A stretch of 64,000 bases of DNA from Meiothermus sp. (GTDB lineage Bacteria > Deinococcota > Deinococci > Deinococcales > Thermaceae), in the NCBI RefSeq assembly GCF_026004055.1, contig NZ_BPIJ01000003.1:344406-408405 (forward strand), written 5' to 3'. The position numbers and the translations under genes were made by a program. The notes below the pieces were generated by a model. It was not told where the DNA came from and did no database searches. It worked only from the letters and a program-made list of their open reading frames with translations. Of the stretch, positions 1-10,433 are shown one piece after another (the stretch's first letter is position 1; each line of letters opens with the position of its first letter).

Positions 1-1273
1 GCTGGCGGCTAATCAGCCAGTCGCGCAGGCGGTAGTTGACCTTGCCCTGGCCGATGCCCTTTTCCTCCATCCAGGCGATGATTTTCTTCTTGGCCTCTTC
101 CATATAGAGGCCGTTCAAGAAACCGGAGTTGATGGCGGGGCCGTCCTCGGTGTAGGCCTTACCCTGCCAGCCCGCGGGGGGCTCGACGGTACGGATAATC
201 TCGAGTCCGAACTTCTCGGCAAACTCCCAGTCGCGCTCGTCCTGCCCCGGCACCGCCATAATAGCCCCGGTGCCGTAGCCCGCCAGCACGTAATCGGCAA
301 TCCAGATGGGAATCTCTTTGCCGTTGGCCGGGTTGATGGCGTAAGCCCCGGTGAAGACCCCGGTTTTCTCGCGGTCTTCCATCTGCCGCTCAACCTCGCT
401 TTTCATCTTGGCTGCGGCCACGTAGGCTTCCACGGCGGCTTTTTGTTCGGGGGTGGTGAGCTTTTCCACCAGCTCGTGCTCGGGGGCCAGCACCATGAAA
501 GTAGCCCCAAAGATGGTGTCGGGACGGGTGGAGAAAACCCGGATTTTGGCCGGGTGCCCCTTCACCTGAAATTCGAACTCGGCCCCTACGCTCTTGCCGA
601 TCCAGGCCCGCTGCATGGCCTTGACCTTTTCGGGCCAGCGGGGGAGCTTGTCCAGGTCATCCAAAAGGCGCTCGGCGTAGTCGGTGATCTTGAGGTACCA
701 CTGCTCGAGTTCGCGCTTCTCTACCAAAGCCCCGCTGCGCCAGCCCCGCCCCTCGATTACTTGTTCGTTGGCCAAAACGCTCTGTTCTACCGGATCCCAG
801 TTAACCAGGCTTTTCTTGCGGTAGGCCAGGCCCTTTTCGTACATTTTGAGGAAAATCCACTGGTTCCACTTGTAGTACTCCGGGGTACAGGTGGTCACCT
901 CGCGGCTCCAGTCGTAGCGGATGCCCATCAGGCCCAGCGACTCTTTGGACTGTTGGATGTTGCCGAATGTCCATTCGGCGGGCGAGACCCCAAACTTCAA
1001 CGCAGCGTTCTCGGCAGGCAGCCCAAAGGCGTCCCAGCCAAAAGGGTGCAGCACGCTGTAGCCCTGCTGTACCCGGAAGCGGGCCAGAGCATCTCCCATG
1101 GTGTAGTTTTTCAGGTGACCCATGTGCAGGTCGCCCGAGGGGTAGGGAAACATCACCAGGATGTAGGCTTTTTTGCCCTTGCTCTCGGTGGCTTTCAAAA
1201 GCCCGATTTGATCCCAGTATTTCTGCCATTTGGGTTCGATTTCGTGGGGGTTGTATTTTTCGGTTGTGACCAT
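1..1273 (-). CDS. leuS: Leucyl-tRNA synthetase, N-terminal part (runs off window)
   Basis: Charges tRNA-Leu with leucine in the cytoplasm. The reading frame begins at ATG 1273 ([20 protein letters not shown]), typical of LeuRS. The class I signature HMGH follows at about residue 46-49, inside [10 protein letters not shown] (near 1120-1155). The rest of the visible frame is open to base 1, so only about 424 of the roughly 870 residues of a LeuRS are seen; the KMSKS part lies outside. A GGAGA lies about 8 bases before the ATG. The gene is downstream of the hut operon on the same strand but is separated from hutI by a leader peptide and a terminator, so it is probably expressed independently. 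Identification is secure; the 3' end is missing. Confidence 0.96.
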   Translation of the reverse strand, partial: MVTTEKYNPHEIEPKWQKYWDQIGLLKATESKGKKAYILVMFPYPSGDLHMGHLKNYTMGDALARFRVQQGYSVLHPFGWDAFGLPAENAALKFGVSPAEWTFGNIQQSKESLGLMGIRYDWSREVTTCTPEYYKWNQWIFLKMYEKGLAYRKKSLVNWDPVEQSVLANEQVIEGRGWRSGALVEKRELEQWYLKITDYAERLLDDLDKLPRWPEKVKAMQRAWIGKSVGAEFEFQVKGHPAKIRVFSTRPDTIFGATFMVLAPEHELVEKLTTPEQKAAVEAYVAAAKMKSEVERQMEDREKTGVFTGAYAINPANGKEIPIWIADYVLAGYGTGAIMAVPGQDERDWEFAEKFGLEIIRTVEPPAGWQGKAYTEDGPAINSGFLNGLYMEEAKKKIIAWMEEKGIGQGKVNYRLRDWLISRQ

Positions 1274-1348
1274 GGCTCGCTTCTCCACTTCTCAAAGGGC
1301 CATTGTATTGCTTGGCCAAGCTAAAAAGGAACGGCTGTCCAATCGAAC

Positions 1349-1403
1349 AAAAAAATCCCCCTTCGGCACGGAAGGGGGAGTCTCCCTTGGGCGGGCCTCC
1401 CCT
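1349..1403 (-). promoter_or_regulatory. leuS transcription attenuator (antiterminator/terminator)
   Basis: Read on the minus strand. A 9-bp stem (1379-1371 with 1364-1356), a 6-base loop and seven U residues (1355-1349) form an intrinsic terminator 76 bases before leuS. The upstream GGGGAG at 1402-1397 can instead pair with CTCCCC at 1380-1375, which would break the terminator's 5' arm. GGGGAG begins in the stop codon of the short Leu-rich reading frame just upstream. A ribosome reaching the stop would mask it and allow termination; a ribosome stalled at the Leu codons would leave it free. Pairing is by inspection; the mechanism is inferred from classical ribosome-mediated attenuation. Confidence 0.8.
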
Positions 1404-1434
1404 AAGGTAGTTCTAGGCGGATAAACAGCCGCAT
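1402..1434 (-). CDS. Putative leuS leader peptide, 10 residues
   Basis: The frame ATG 1434 to TAG 1404-1402 reads MRLFIRLELP. Three of ten residues are leucine, two of them CTA, which is uncommon in the neighbouring genes where CTG and CTC dominate. It begins 7 bases after the hutI stop and ends exactly where the antiterminator arm of the attenuator begins. A TATGAT hexamer lies 6 bases before the ATG, so the message may be leaderless. No conventional ribosome-binding site is evident. Translation is inferred from position and Leu content; a peptide this short cannot be proved from one sequence. Confidence 0.7.
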   Translation of the reverse strand: MRLFIRLELP

Positions 1435-1440
1435 AGCACC

Positions 1441-1446
1441 ATCATA
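1441..1446 (-). promoter_or_regulatory. Putative -10 element for the leuS leader
   Basis: TATGAT on the minus strand, overlapping the hutI stop codon and ending 6 bases before the leader ATG. This spacing matches leaderless promoters known in Thermus and Deinococcus. No convincing -35 box is visible. Confidence 0.5.
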
Positions 1447-2641
1447 GCACGCTCTGAGAACCCCATACCCACCGACCCGCTATGTACACCGAGTGAATGG
1501 GGCTATGACACCAGCGGTAGAGGGCCTCGAGGGCCTGCACCGAGTCCACCACCACAAAGTCGGCCCAGGCTCCGGGTTCAACTATCCCCAAGTCCGACCT
1601 ACCCAGGGCCAGGGCTGCGTGCTCGGTATGGGCAACTAAGGCTTCCTCGAGGGAAAGGTGTCCGAGGGACACGGTTAGCTGCATACCCAACCAGGGGCTA
1701 AACAGCGGGCTGCTGCCGGGGTTGTGGTCGGTAGCAATGGCCACTTTTACACCCGCCTCCCACATGGCCCTGGCTTTGGGAAAGGGCTTGCGCAGAATCA
1801 CCGCCGCACCGGGGAGCAGCGTGCCCACCGTGCTGCTTTTTGCCAGGGCCTGCCAGTCATCGGGGGTGGTTTGCTCGAGGTGATCCGCCGAGAGCGCCCC
1901 CAGCTCCGCCGCGAGCTTGGTGGCCCCGGTGTGGGCGATCTGCTCGGCGTGGAGTTTTATCCGGAGGTTATGCGAAAGGGCCGCCTCCAGGATTTGCCGA
2001 GTTTCGTCCAGGGTGAAGGCGCCTTCGTCACAGAAGACATCCACCGCCTCGGCCAGCCCGGTTTGGGCCGCCTCGGGGATGAGCTCCTGGCAGAACATCT
2101 GCACGTACTGGCTGCGCGCCCAGCCTTTGGGAATCACGTGTGCCAGAAGGGTGGGAAAAACATGCTGCGCCAGGTCTTTCTTTAGCCGCCGAATCACCCG
2201 CAGCAGCTTGAGTTCGGCTTCGGGAAGGAGACCGTAGCCGCTCTTGATTTCTATGGCGGTTACCCCCTGGGCCAGGAAGATTTGGGCTCGAGCCCTGGCC
2301 TCCTCGTACAGCGCCTCTTCCGAGGCGGCCAGGGTGGCTCGAACCGTTGCATAAATCCCGCCGCCCGCCGCCAGGATAGCCTCGTAGCGCTCACCCCTAG
2401 CGCGTTGCATATACTCGTCCAGCCGGTTGCCGGCATAGACCAGATGCGTATGGGCGTCCACCAGGCCCGGCAGCACCCCGCGCCCGCCCAGATCGGTGCG
2501 GGGCCAGGCCCGGTATGCCTCCGGCAGGCTATCCTGGGCCCCTACCCAGACAAAACGCCCCTCCTGAACGGCAAAAGCAGCGTGCTCGAGCCTACTGCGC
2601 GGCGTGTACAGCTCGCGGATGCCGGTAAAAACCTGCTTCAT
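1442..2641 (-). CDS. hutI: Imidazolonepropionase
   Basis: Third step of histidine degradation: hydrolyses imidazolone-5-propionate to N-formimino-L-glutamate. At 399 residues it has the usual family length. It shows the amidohydrolase metal motif HTH in DAHTHLVYAG near residue 62, later metal-ligand histidines in KLHAEQ, and ATDHNPGS near the C-terminal third. Its ATG overlaps the stop of the upstream HEAT-repeat gene (ATGA, 2638-2641), pointing to translational coupling. It is the last gene of the hutC-hutU-HEAT-hutI operon. No hutF or hutG for the final step is present in this window. Confidence 0.95.
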   Translation of the reverse strand: MKQVFTGIRELYTPRSRLEHAAFAVQEGRFVWVGAQDSLPEAYRAWPRTDLGGRGVLPGLVDAHTHLVYAGNRLDEYMQRARGERYEAILAAGGGIYATVRATLAASEEALYEEARARAQIFLAQGVTAIEIKSGYGLLPEAELKLLRVIRRLKKDLAQHVFPTLLAHVIPKGWARSQYVQMFCQELIPEAAQTGLAEAVDVFCDEGAFTLDETRQILEAALSHNLRIKLHAEQIAHTGATKLAAELGALSADHLEQTTPDDWQALAKSSTVGTLLPGAAVILRKPFPKARAMWEAGVKVAIATDHNPGSSPLFSPWLGMQLTVSLGHLSLEEALVAHTEHAALALGRSDLGIVEPGAWADFVVVDSVQALEALYRWCHSPIHSVYIAGRWVWGSQSVL

Positions 2642-3609
2642 AGATGGGACTCCAATAGGGCTCGCAGGCTTGAGTCTGGGTTTTGGGTGATGGCTGCCAG
2701 GGTACGCTCGTAAAATTCACGTTGTTGAAGGCGTGGATGTAAGACCTCCAGGGCCGCAAGCGCCTTCGAACGGCTACCGCTTGAAAGCAGTCCCAGCAGG
2801 AAATCCAGCGCCGAAGGTGAGGACGAGCTGGCCAGCGCTGCCATGACCGCTTTACGCGCGCGGGGGTTAGTTAGGGTTTCCAATTCGGCTATAGCCAACC
2901 CCACCGCTTCGGGCAGGCTAGAGGTGGCGAGAACGCAGTGGGCCTCGAGGCGAATGGCCATATCTGGGTGGTTGAAGAACTCCTGAATAAAAGGCACCGC
3001 CTCTATTTGAGACAAATGCAGTAGCCCCTCCAAGCATGCCCCTATCACCCTTGGTTCCGCATCCCCCAGCAAGGCTCGTAGTCTAAGTAACGGCGCGCCT
3101 TGCGGGTAACCGAGGTTCGCTATGGCTTGCGTGGCCGCGACCCGCACATTCCAGGCAGGGTCGACCAGCAGTCTTACGAGCTCGTTGATGGCTTGGTCAT
3201 AAGTGATACCTGGGCAGCCAGACAAGGCCAGCGCCGACTGAGCCCGCAGTGCCGGTGCGCTATCTTCCTGGCCGCCCCACACAGGCTCCATCTGCACACA
3301 ACGACATCCCAACCGGAATATCTCGGGGTCATGCCAGCCTAGGGCCTGCAAAGCCCTGACCAGGGCTACCTTGCCCCAACACTGCGGGTCAATGTTTCTG
3401 CCGCCATACACCAGCCGCTCAAATGCTTTTGCCAGCGCGGGTTGCAGTTCGAATAGGCCCCATTCCACCACTAAATCGGCAACCCGAGCAACTGCAGCAC
3501 CTTCGCTTTTGGCCAAAATAGATTCCAGCATCTTGATGGCTGCGGCGTTTGGCTCGCCTTTTCGCAGGGTGCTGATCTGCGCGAGTTTTTGCTCGAGTCT
3601 TTTGGCCAC
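2638..3609 (-). CDS. HEAT-repeat protein embedded in the hut operon
   Basis: A soluble 323-residue protein made largely of alpha-helical HEAT/PBS-lyase-like repeats (recurring patterns such as VRVAATQAIANLG and AIRLEAHCVLATS), with no catalytic motif that I recognise. The long open frame extends back into hutU, but the natural start is GTG 3609, one base after the hutU TAG, giving VAKRLEQKL. The 3' end overlaps hutI by ATGA. Tight coupling on both sides suggests co-production with urocanase and imidazolonepropionase. A scaffold or assembly role is possible, but this is inference only; the function is unknown. Confidence 0.8.
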   Translation of the reverse strand: MAKRLEQKLAQISTLRKGEPNAAAIKMLESILAKSEGAAVARVADLVVEWGLFELQPALAKAFERLVYGGRNIDPQCWGKVALVRALQALGWHDPEIFRLGCRCVQMEPVWGGQEDSAPALRAQSALALSGCPGITYDQAINELVRLLVDPAWNVRVAATQAIANLGYPQGAPLLRLRALLGDAEPRVIGACLEGLLHLSQIEAVPFIQEFFNHPDMAIRLEAHCVLATSSLPEAVGLAIAELETLTNPRARKAVMAALASSSSPSALDFLLGLLSSGSRSKALAALEVLHPRLQQREFYERTLAAITQNPDSSLRALLESHL

Positions 3610-3610
3610 G

Positions 3611-5250
<1,640 letters not shown>

Positions 5251-5254
<4 letters not shown>

Positions 5255-5946
5255 GGTCGTTCTCCTTGGGGAATGAAGGTGTCTTCCAGGTAATAGCGGT
5301 CGGCCCGCATCAAGTACTCCACCCAGGTGATGGGGGTTTCGAAGGTGTAGGTGAGGCGCTCGAGGCGCAAGGCCGGGGCTTTGGGAGGCTGGGCCAGCAG
5401 GGCGGCCAGGGCCTCGGGCAGGGCCACCGCCTCCAACCGCTGCCAAACCCGGGTGAGGGGCAGGCCCAGGGTGTGAACGAGCAGGTCGTGGATGGACTCG
5501 GTGGTGAGGTCGTGCTCGAGGAGGGCCGCGCAGCGCAGCGGGTGCAGGTAGCGCACCTCGCGCTGCACCGGCTCATCGTCCAAAAAGCGCAGCCGCTCCA
5601 CGTAGAGGGCCTCTTTCACCCCCAGCTTCTGGCCCACCTCGGGCGGGGTAGGGCGCAGCCCGGCAGCCAGCACCTGGGTTTTGGGAAGGGCCCCCTGGGC
5701 CTGAGCGAACTCGTAGAAGGGGCGCACCCGCAGGAAGCCCTGGCTAAAGCGCCGCTCGGTGGGAAAGCTCCCCTTGCCCTGCCGACGCGAGAGAAAGCCC
5801 TCCTGTTGCAGTTCCTGCAAGGCCCTGCGGGCGGTCATGCGGCTCACCCCAAAGCGCCGGGCCAGGCTGTTTTCCGAGAGGGGAAACCCGGGAGAGGCCT
5901 TGCCCAGCTCCCGCAAGACCGCTTCCTTGACGCGCCGGTATTTCAC
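5251..5946 (-). CDS. hutC: GntR-family (HutC-type) repressor of histidine utilisation
   Basis: A 231-residue regulator. The N-terminal winged helix (about residues 5-70; [17 protein letters not shown] is the recognition helix region) is followed by a UTRA-type ligand-binding domain with conserved [13 protein letters not shown] and the C-terminal [16 protein letters not shown]. HutC-type proteins bind urocanate and release the operator. It is the first gene of the minus-strand hut operon and diverges from hutH. The palindrome TTGTATATACAA in the 86-bp intergenic region is the likely operator. Assignment to HutC rests on domain type and context. Confidence 0.9.
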
Positions 5947-5961
5947 GGTTTATCCTCTCGC

Positions 5962-5973
5962 TTGTATATACAA
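5962..5973. promoter_or_regulatory. Likely HutC operator palindrome
   Basis: Perfect 12-bp palindrome TTGTATATACAA between the divergent hutC and hutH genes. It closely resembles HutC/GntR sites known from proteobacteria (TTGTATRTACAA type). One site could repress both directions. Confidence 0.75.
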
Positions 5974-5990
5974 CCTAAGCCGGGCTTAGG
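5974..5990. promoter_or_regulatory. Second inverted repeat in the hut intergenic region
   Basis: CCTAAGC, three bases, then GCTTAGG: a perfect 7-bp inverted repeat directly abutting the HutC-like palindrome. It has no U-tract. It may be an operator for a second regulator or a 5' hairpin of the hutH message. Confidence 0.5.
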
Positions 5991-6032
5991 TCAAGAGAAG
6001 GCCGGCCATGCCGGTACTCAAGCGAGGCGCAC

Positions 6033-7553
6033 ATGCTAGAACTCGATCGGGAACTAACCCTGGCAGACTTTCGCCGGGTGGTGCGGGCCAACGAGCCGGC
6101 ACACCTGAGCCTGGCCGCACAGGAGCGCCTGGAGCGTTGCCGGGCCTTTGTGGAGGAGCTAGTAGAACAGGGGGAGCCGGTGTACGGCCTCAACACCGGC
6201 TTCGGCAAGCTGGCCTCGGTACGCATCGAGGCCAAAGACCTGCGCCTCTTGCAGCGCAATCTGTTGCTCTCCCACGCCATTGGGGTAGGCGAGCCTTTCC
6301 CCGCTGAGGTGGTGCGGGGCATGCTCTTGCTTAGGGCCCAGAGCCTGGCCCTGGGCTACTCTGGGGTGCGGCGGGAGGTGGTGGAGCGGCTTTTGTGGTT
6401 CCTCAACCAGAACATCCTGCCGGTAGTACCCTCGCAAGGCTCGGTGGGGGCCTCGGGCGACCTGGCCCCCCTGGCCCATATGTGCCTGCCGCTGATGGGC
6501 GAGGGCGAGGTGATGTACCAGGGGCGGGTGCGGCCTGCGGGGGAGGTGCTGCGGGAGTATGGGGTAGAGGCCCTCGAGCTCCAGGCCAAAGAGGGGCTGG
6601 CCCTGATCAACGGCACCCAGGCCATGACGTCCCTGCTGGCCCTCTTGCTGCTGGATGCCGAGGTATTGCTCAAGACCGCCGATATCGCGGTGGCCATGAG
6701 CGTGGAGGCCCTCAGGGGGAGCCACCGTCCTTTCGACGAGGCCGTGGCCCGGCTGCGCCCCCACCCGGGTTTGAGCGCCACCAGCACCAACATCCGCAAG
6801 CTATTGCAGGATTCCGAGATCATGCACTCGCACGTAGACTGCGACAAGATTCAGGACGCCTACAGCCTGCGGGCCGCCCCCCAGGTGCACGGGGCCAGCC
6901 GCGATGCCCTGGCGCACGTGCTCGAGGTGGTGCTGCGGGAGATGCAGAGCGTGACCGACAACCCCCTGGTGCTGCCCGAAGAAAGGCGCACCCTCTCGGC
7001 GGGCAACTTCCACGGCCAGCCCCTGGCCCTGGCCGCCGACTACGCCGGCATCGCCCTGGCCGAGCTGGCCAACATCGCCGAACGGCGCATCGAGCAGATG
7101 CTGAACCCGGCGCTCTCGGGCCTGCCGGCCTTTTTGGCCGAGGGCAGCGGCCTGAACTCGGGGCTCATGATCAGCCAGTACACCGCCGCCGCGCTGGTCA
7201 GCGAGAACAAGGTGCTCGCACACCCGGCCTCGGTAGACTCGATTCCCACCAGCGCCAACCAAGAAGACCACGTTTCGATGGGGACGATTGGCTGCCGCAA
7301 GGCGCGGGCTATTTTCGAGAACACCCTCTGGGTGCTGGCCATCGAGCTGGCCTCGGCAGCCCAGGCCCTCGACTTCCACGCCCCCTTGCGGCCCGGCAGG
7401 GGGGTGGAGGCGGTCTGGCGCCGCATCCGGCAGGAAATTCCCCACCTGGATCGCGACCGCTACCTGAAGCCCGAGCTGCTCAGGCTGTGCGAGCTGATTC
7501 GTACGGGTGAGCTGGTGGCGGTGGCCGAGCGGGCGGTGGGCCCGCTGGTATAG
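6033..7553 (+). CDS. hutH: Histidine ammonia-lyase
   Basis: First step of histidine degradation: removes ammonia from L-histidine to give urocanate. The 506 residues match the family length. The MIO cofactor-forming triad Ala140-Ser141-Gly142 sits in [12 protein letters not shown], with the flanking Tyr in [10 protein letters not shown] and conserved [14 protein letters not shown] and SGNFHGQP blocks. The ATG has GAGG 6 bases upstream; an ATG at 6008 lies in another frame. It diverges from hutC and shares the palindromic operator region. Confidence 0.96.
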   Translation: MLELDRELTLADFRRVVRANEPAHLSLAAQERLERCRAFVEELVEQGEPVYGLNTGFGKLASVRIEAKDLRLLQRNLLLSHAIGVGEPFPAEVVRGMLLLRAQSLALGYSGVRREVVERLLWFLNQNILPVVPSQGSVGASGDLAPLAHMCLPLMGEGEVMYQGRVRPAGEVLREYGVEALELQAKEGLALINGTQAMTSLLALLLLDAEVLLKTADIAVAMSVEALRGSHRPFDEAVARLRPHPGLSATSTNIRKLLQDSEIMHSHVDCDKIQDAYSLRAAPQVHGASRDALAHVLEVVLREMQSVTDNPLVLPEERRTLSAGNFHGQPLALAADYAGIALAELANIAERRIEQMLNPALSGLPAFLAEGSGLNSGLMISQYTAAALVSENKVLAHPASVDSIPTSANQEDHVSMGTIGCRKARAIFENTLWVLAIELASAAQALDFHAPLRPGRGVEAVWRRIRQEIPHLDRDRYLKPELLRLCELIRTGELVAVAERAVGPLV

Positions 7554-7555
7554 GA

Positions 7556-8575
7556 ATGCCGTACACTGGGCAGGTTGTGGTAGCCACACCTGCGCCCCAA
7601 ACCGGCTTTTACCGGGCCATGCTCCGAAGCCCCCGGGCCGTGCTGGCCCCCATGGCCGGCTATACCGATGCGCCCTTTCGACGGCTGGCCCTGGAGCACG
7701 GAGCCGCCTGGACGGTGAGCGAGATGGTACTGGCCCGGGGCTTGCTGGCCGGAGAGCGCAAATCCACCGAGCTGGGGGCGCCTTATCCGGGGGAGCCCAA
7801 CCTGGTAGTACAGCTTTTTGGCGACGACCCCGAGGTCTTGCGCGAGGCCGCCGCCAAAGCCGAGGCGCTTTTTTCCCCGGTAGCGATTGACCTGAACATG
7901 GGCTGCCCTGCCCCCAAAATGGCCGGGCGGGGCGGGGCCTGCTTGCTCCAAACCCCCGAACGGGCCTTCGAGTTGGTGCGGGCCATGCGGCAGGGAACCA
8001 GCCTCGAGGTCAGCGCCAAGATCCGCCTGGGTTGGGATCAAGACCGCAGCCTGGAAGTGGCCCAGGGTCTGGAGGCCGCCGGGGTAGCCCTCCTCACCGT
8101 ACACGGACGTACCAGCCGCCAGCGCTACGAGGGCGAGGCCAACTGGGAGGCCATAGGCCGGGTGGCCGAGGCCGTGCGGGTGCCGGTGCTGGGCTCGGGC
8201 GATGTGACCACCCCCGAAGGCTTCTTCTCGCGCCTCCAGACCGGGGTGGCCGGGGTGATGATTGGCCGGGGAGCGGTAGGCAACCCCTGGATTTTTCACC
8301 AAATTGCGACAGGGGCACCGGCTCCATCCCTCCAAGAACGCATCCAGACCGCACTGCGCCACGCCGAACTCAATGTGCAGTGGTACGGCGAGTTCAATGG
8401 CCTCCGCCAGCTTCGCAAGGTGCTCTACCGGTATTTCCCGGCCAACCCGGAGCTGCACCCGCTGCTTAAGCAGGTCTCTACCCTGAAAGAACTGAAGCAC
8501 GCCCTGCTCAGCGCAGGATGCCCTGTAGCACCTGTGCTACCGAGCGATCCAGGATACCTGGAATGCGGGCGCTAA
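7556..8575 (+). CDS. dus: tRNA-dihydrouridine synthase (DusB-like)
   Basis: FMN enzyme that reduces uridines in tRNA to dihydrouridine. [12 protein letters not shown] (FMN site), NMGCPAPK, the catalytic cysteine in GGACLL (residue 129 from the first ATG) and the C-terminal [11 protein letters not shown] block are all present. The open frame has ATG 7556, two bases after the hutH stop. ATG 7619 ([14 protein letters not shown]) would remove an atypical 21-residue extension and may be the true start. The 3' end overlaps the convergent LEA-like gene by 68 bp. It is likely transcribed with hutH by read-through but has no evident link to histidine. Confidence 0.9.
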   Translation: MPYTGQVVVATPAPQTGFYRAMLRSPRAVLAPMAGYTDAPFRRLALEHGAAWTVSEMVLARGLLAGERKSTELGAPYPGEPNLVVQLFGDDPEVLREAAAKAEALFSPVAIDLNMGCPAPKMAGRGGACLLQTPERAFELVRAMRQGTSLEVSAKIRLGWDQDRSLEVAQGLEAAGVALLTVHGRTSRQRYEGEANWEAIGRVAEAVRVPVLGSGDVTTPEGFFSRLQTGVAGVMIGRGAVGNPWIFHQIATGAPAPSLQERIQTALRHAELNVQWYGEFNGLRQLRKVLYRYFPANPELHPLLKQVSTLKELKHALLSAGCPVAPVLPSDPGYLECGR

Positions 8576-9293
8576 GCCCCAAATCCACGCTCACGCCGCC
8601 CACACCCGGCAGGCCCGAGAGCGAAAGCCGCAGCTCGCCGCGGTTGCGCCCGTTGGGGCCTAAGCCCAGGTTGAAGGCGCTTTCGGCCACGCTGCGTCCG
8701 CCGATCAGGATACGCAGGGGGCCTTCCAGGGTGAAACCGATGGGGTTGGGGTTCTCCACCTCCAGCACCAGCCGGATGGCCAGCCCATCCAGCCGAATCT
8801 CGGCCAGCCGAATACTAGGAAGCTGGAAGGTAAACTGAATGCGCACATCGCGGTCTACCAGGGTTACGGGCCCAATCGGCACCACCGCCGGGCCCAGTTG
8901 AACCCGCAACTCCCCCAACAAGCGGAAGCGGGTGGTCTGCCCACCCACCAGGCTGGCCAGGGCTCGAGTACCCTCCACCAGGGGCACCACCAGCCGGGTG
9001 CTGGTGTCGCGGCTGGCGCCCGAGGGGATTTCCAGGGCGGGCAGGGTCAGGCGAAACTGCGAGCCCCCCAGCTCTGCCGTTAGGGTGCTATCCAGCAGGG
9101 GCAGGGTGAAGCCGTTGGGGTTGGTCAGGCGCAGGCGCACGTCGAACTCGCCCCGTCCGCTGAAAGGGTCAATCGAAACCAGGTTAAACTGCAACAGCTC
9201 GACCTGCGGGGCCTGGGGCCGCACGGCCTGTGGTACACAAGCGCCCAGTGCCAAAGCCAGACCCAAGAATACCCATCGCGAGATGCCCTTCAT
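8508..9293 (-). CDS. LEA14-like (water-stress domain) lipoprotein
   Basis: Exported 261-residue protein. The start is ATG 9293 with GGAGG 5 bases before it. A lipoprotein signal peptide ends in LGAC (Cys19), followed by two copies of an immunoglobulin-like LEA14/WHy-type module, each with the pattern '[13 protein letters not shown]' or '[15 protein letters not shown]' (about residues 35-140 and 145-255). Such proteins are linked to desiccation or stress in other organisms; a function here is not shown. It overlaps the 3' end of dus on the opposite strand. Confidence 0.8.
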   Translation of the reverse strand: MKGISRWVFLGLALALGACVPQAVRPQAPQVELLQFNLVSIDPFSGRGEFDVRLRLTNPNGFTLPLLDSTLTAELGGSQFRLTLPALEIPSGASRDTSTRLVVPLVEGTRALASLVGGQTTRFRLLGELRVQLGPAVVPIGPVTLVDRDVRIQFTFQLPSIRLAEIRLDGLAIRLVLEVENPNPIGFTLEGPLRILIGGRSVAESAFNLGLGPNGRNRGELRLSLSGLPGVGGVSVDLGLSARIPGILDRSVAQVLQGILR

Positions 9294-9359
9294 GGTTTCC
9301 TCCAAACCGAGCTTACCGGATGCTTGCCTGCGGGTATGGGTCATTTCTTTCAAAAAACC

Positions 9360-10220
9360 TTAACCCACCGTCCAGCCCCTGGCCCGGAACTCTTCCAGGA
9401 GGGGCTTGAAGGCCGGCCAGACCGGGCTTTCGCTGGGGTAAGGGGGGCGGGGATAGCCCCCAGGTAGACCCAGATGGCGCAGGGCTTGCTTAAGCAGCAC
9501 AAAACCGCCCTGGGCCAATATCCGGCCAAAGGGTTCTACTTCGGCCTGCAGGGCCTGGGCCTCGGCAACCTTGCCGGCCTGCCAGAGCTTTAGCATCTCT
9601 TTGTAGGGTTTGGGGGCCAGGTTGGAAACCGCCAGAATGCCCCCTTGAGCGCCCAGTCCCAGGGCCCCCAGGAAGGTGGGAGCATGGCCGGTGTAGAGCT
9701 TTAGGGCCAGTTTTTGCGAAGTGTAGAAGGCCATGCGGGCCAGCTCCCCGCTCGAGTCCTTGAGGCCCCCGATGTTGGGGTGCTGGGAAAGCTCGGCCAC
9801 TACTGGCAGGGGCAGGGGGGCTTTGGTATTGGCCGGCACATGGTAGAGCCAGACCTCGGCCTTGCCCATATCGGCAATGCCCCCGAAGTAGCGCAACAAC
9901 CCATCGTGGCCCAGGTTGGCCTCGTAGTAGCGGGGGGGTGTAACCAGCACCTTAGCACCCAGGCTTTCAGCTTCGCTCAGGGCAATGGCCGCCTGGGCCA
10001 GGGTTTCTTCCATCAAGCCCACCATGGCAGGCTTCTGGGGGGTCTGGATGGCCAGGCCCGCGGCCCGCTCCTCGCGGGTCAGGTGGACGCCTTCGCCGTT
10101 GGAACCGTAAAACAGCAGCCCATCCACATGGGGTTCGATGGCCTGGGCGAGGTCGCGGAAGGCTTCTGCATCGAGGTGGCCGTTCTGGTCGAAGGGAGTG
10201 GGGAGGGGGGGGATGATCAT
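9360..10220 (-). CDS. DapA-family (class I aldolase/lyase) protein
   Basis: TIM-barrel Schiff-base aldolase or dehydratase of 286 residues. YGSNGEGVHLT corresponds to the GTTGE substrate loop, YHVPAN carries the catalytic tyrosine and GLKDSSG the Schiff-base lysine. ATG 10220 is preferred because AAGGA lies just upstream; a TTG at 10241 is also in frame. The SNGEGVH loop departs from the GTTGE of true dihydrodipicolinate synthases, so a lysine-biosynthesis role should not be assumed; 2-keto-3-deoxy-acid or N-acetylneuraminate-type chemistry is equally possible. Confidence 0.82.
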   Translation of the reverse strand: MIIPPLPTPFDQNGHLDAEAFRDLAQAIEPHVDGLLFYGSNGEGVHLTREERAAGLAIQTPQKPAMVGLMEETLAQAAIALSEAESLGAKVLVTPPRYYEANLGHDGLLRYFGGIADMGKAEVWLYHVPANTKAPLPLPVVAELSQHPNIGGLKDSSGELARMAFYTSQKLALKLYTGHAPTFLGALGLGAQGGILAVSNLAPKPYKEMLKLWQAGKVAEAQALQAEVEPFGRILAQGGFVLLKQALRHLGLPGGYPRPPYPSESPVWPAFKPLLEEFRARGWTVG

Positions 10221-10433
10221 AGTACGTTTTCCTTGTGGCAAAACCAGGTGATTCTATCGCATCACGGGTCTCGGGGCGTCAAGGGTCGAAGGCCCTGCAC
10301 GCAAGGTTGGGGTCAGTTGACTTAGCGTCTTCACCTCTCTCTTGCAGGGAGTGGACTGGAATCCATCCGCTCGGGAATAACCGCCTAGCCAGGTATTAGT
10401 GCTTTCGGATCGGTAGAGCCGCTCCAGATTGCC

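Noticed and set aside
443-1324. 293-codon plus-strand frame at the window start
   Set aside because: Antisense to leuS, whose HMGH motif and N-terminus are clear.
6395-7510. 371-codon open frame overlapping hutH in another frame
   Set aside because: Pro/Arg/Gly-rich composition is an out-of-frame shadow of a GC-rich gene; hutH itself has all catalytic motifs.
10251-10282. Promoter TTGACG / TAGAAT for the DapA-like gene
   Set aside because: The hexamers look good, but the spacer is 20 bp, too long for a standard promoter; left out of the feature list.
10242-10433. Possible tRNA in the gap upstream of the DapA-like gene
   Set aside because: No GGTTCRANTCC arm, no acceptor pairing and no anticodon stem could be assembled.
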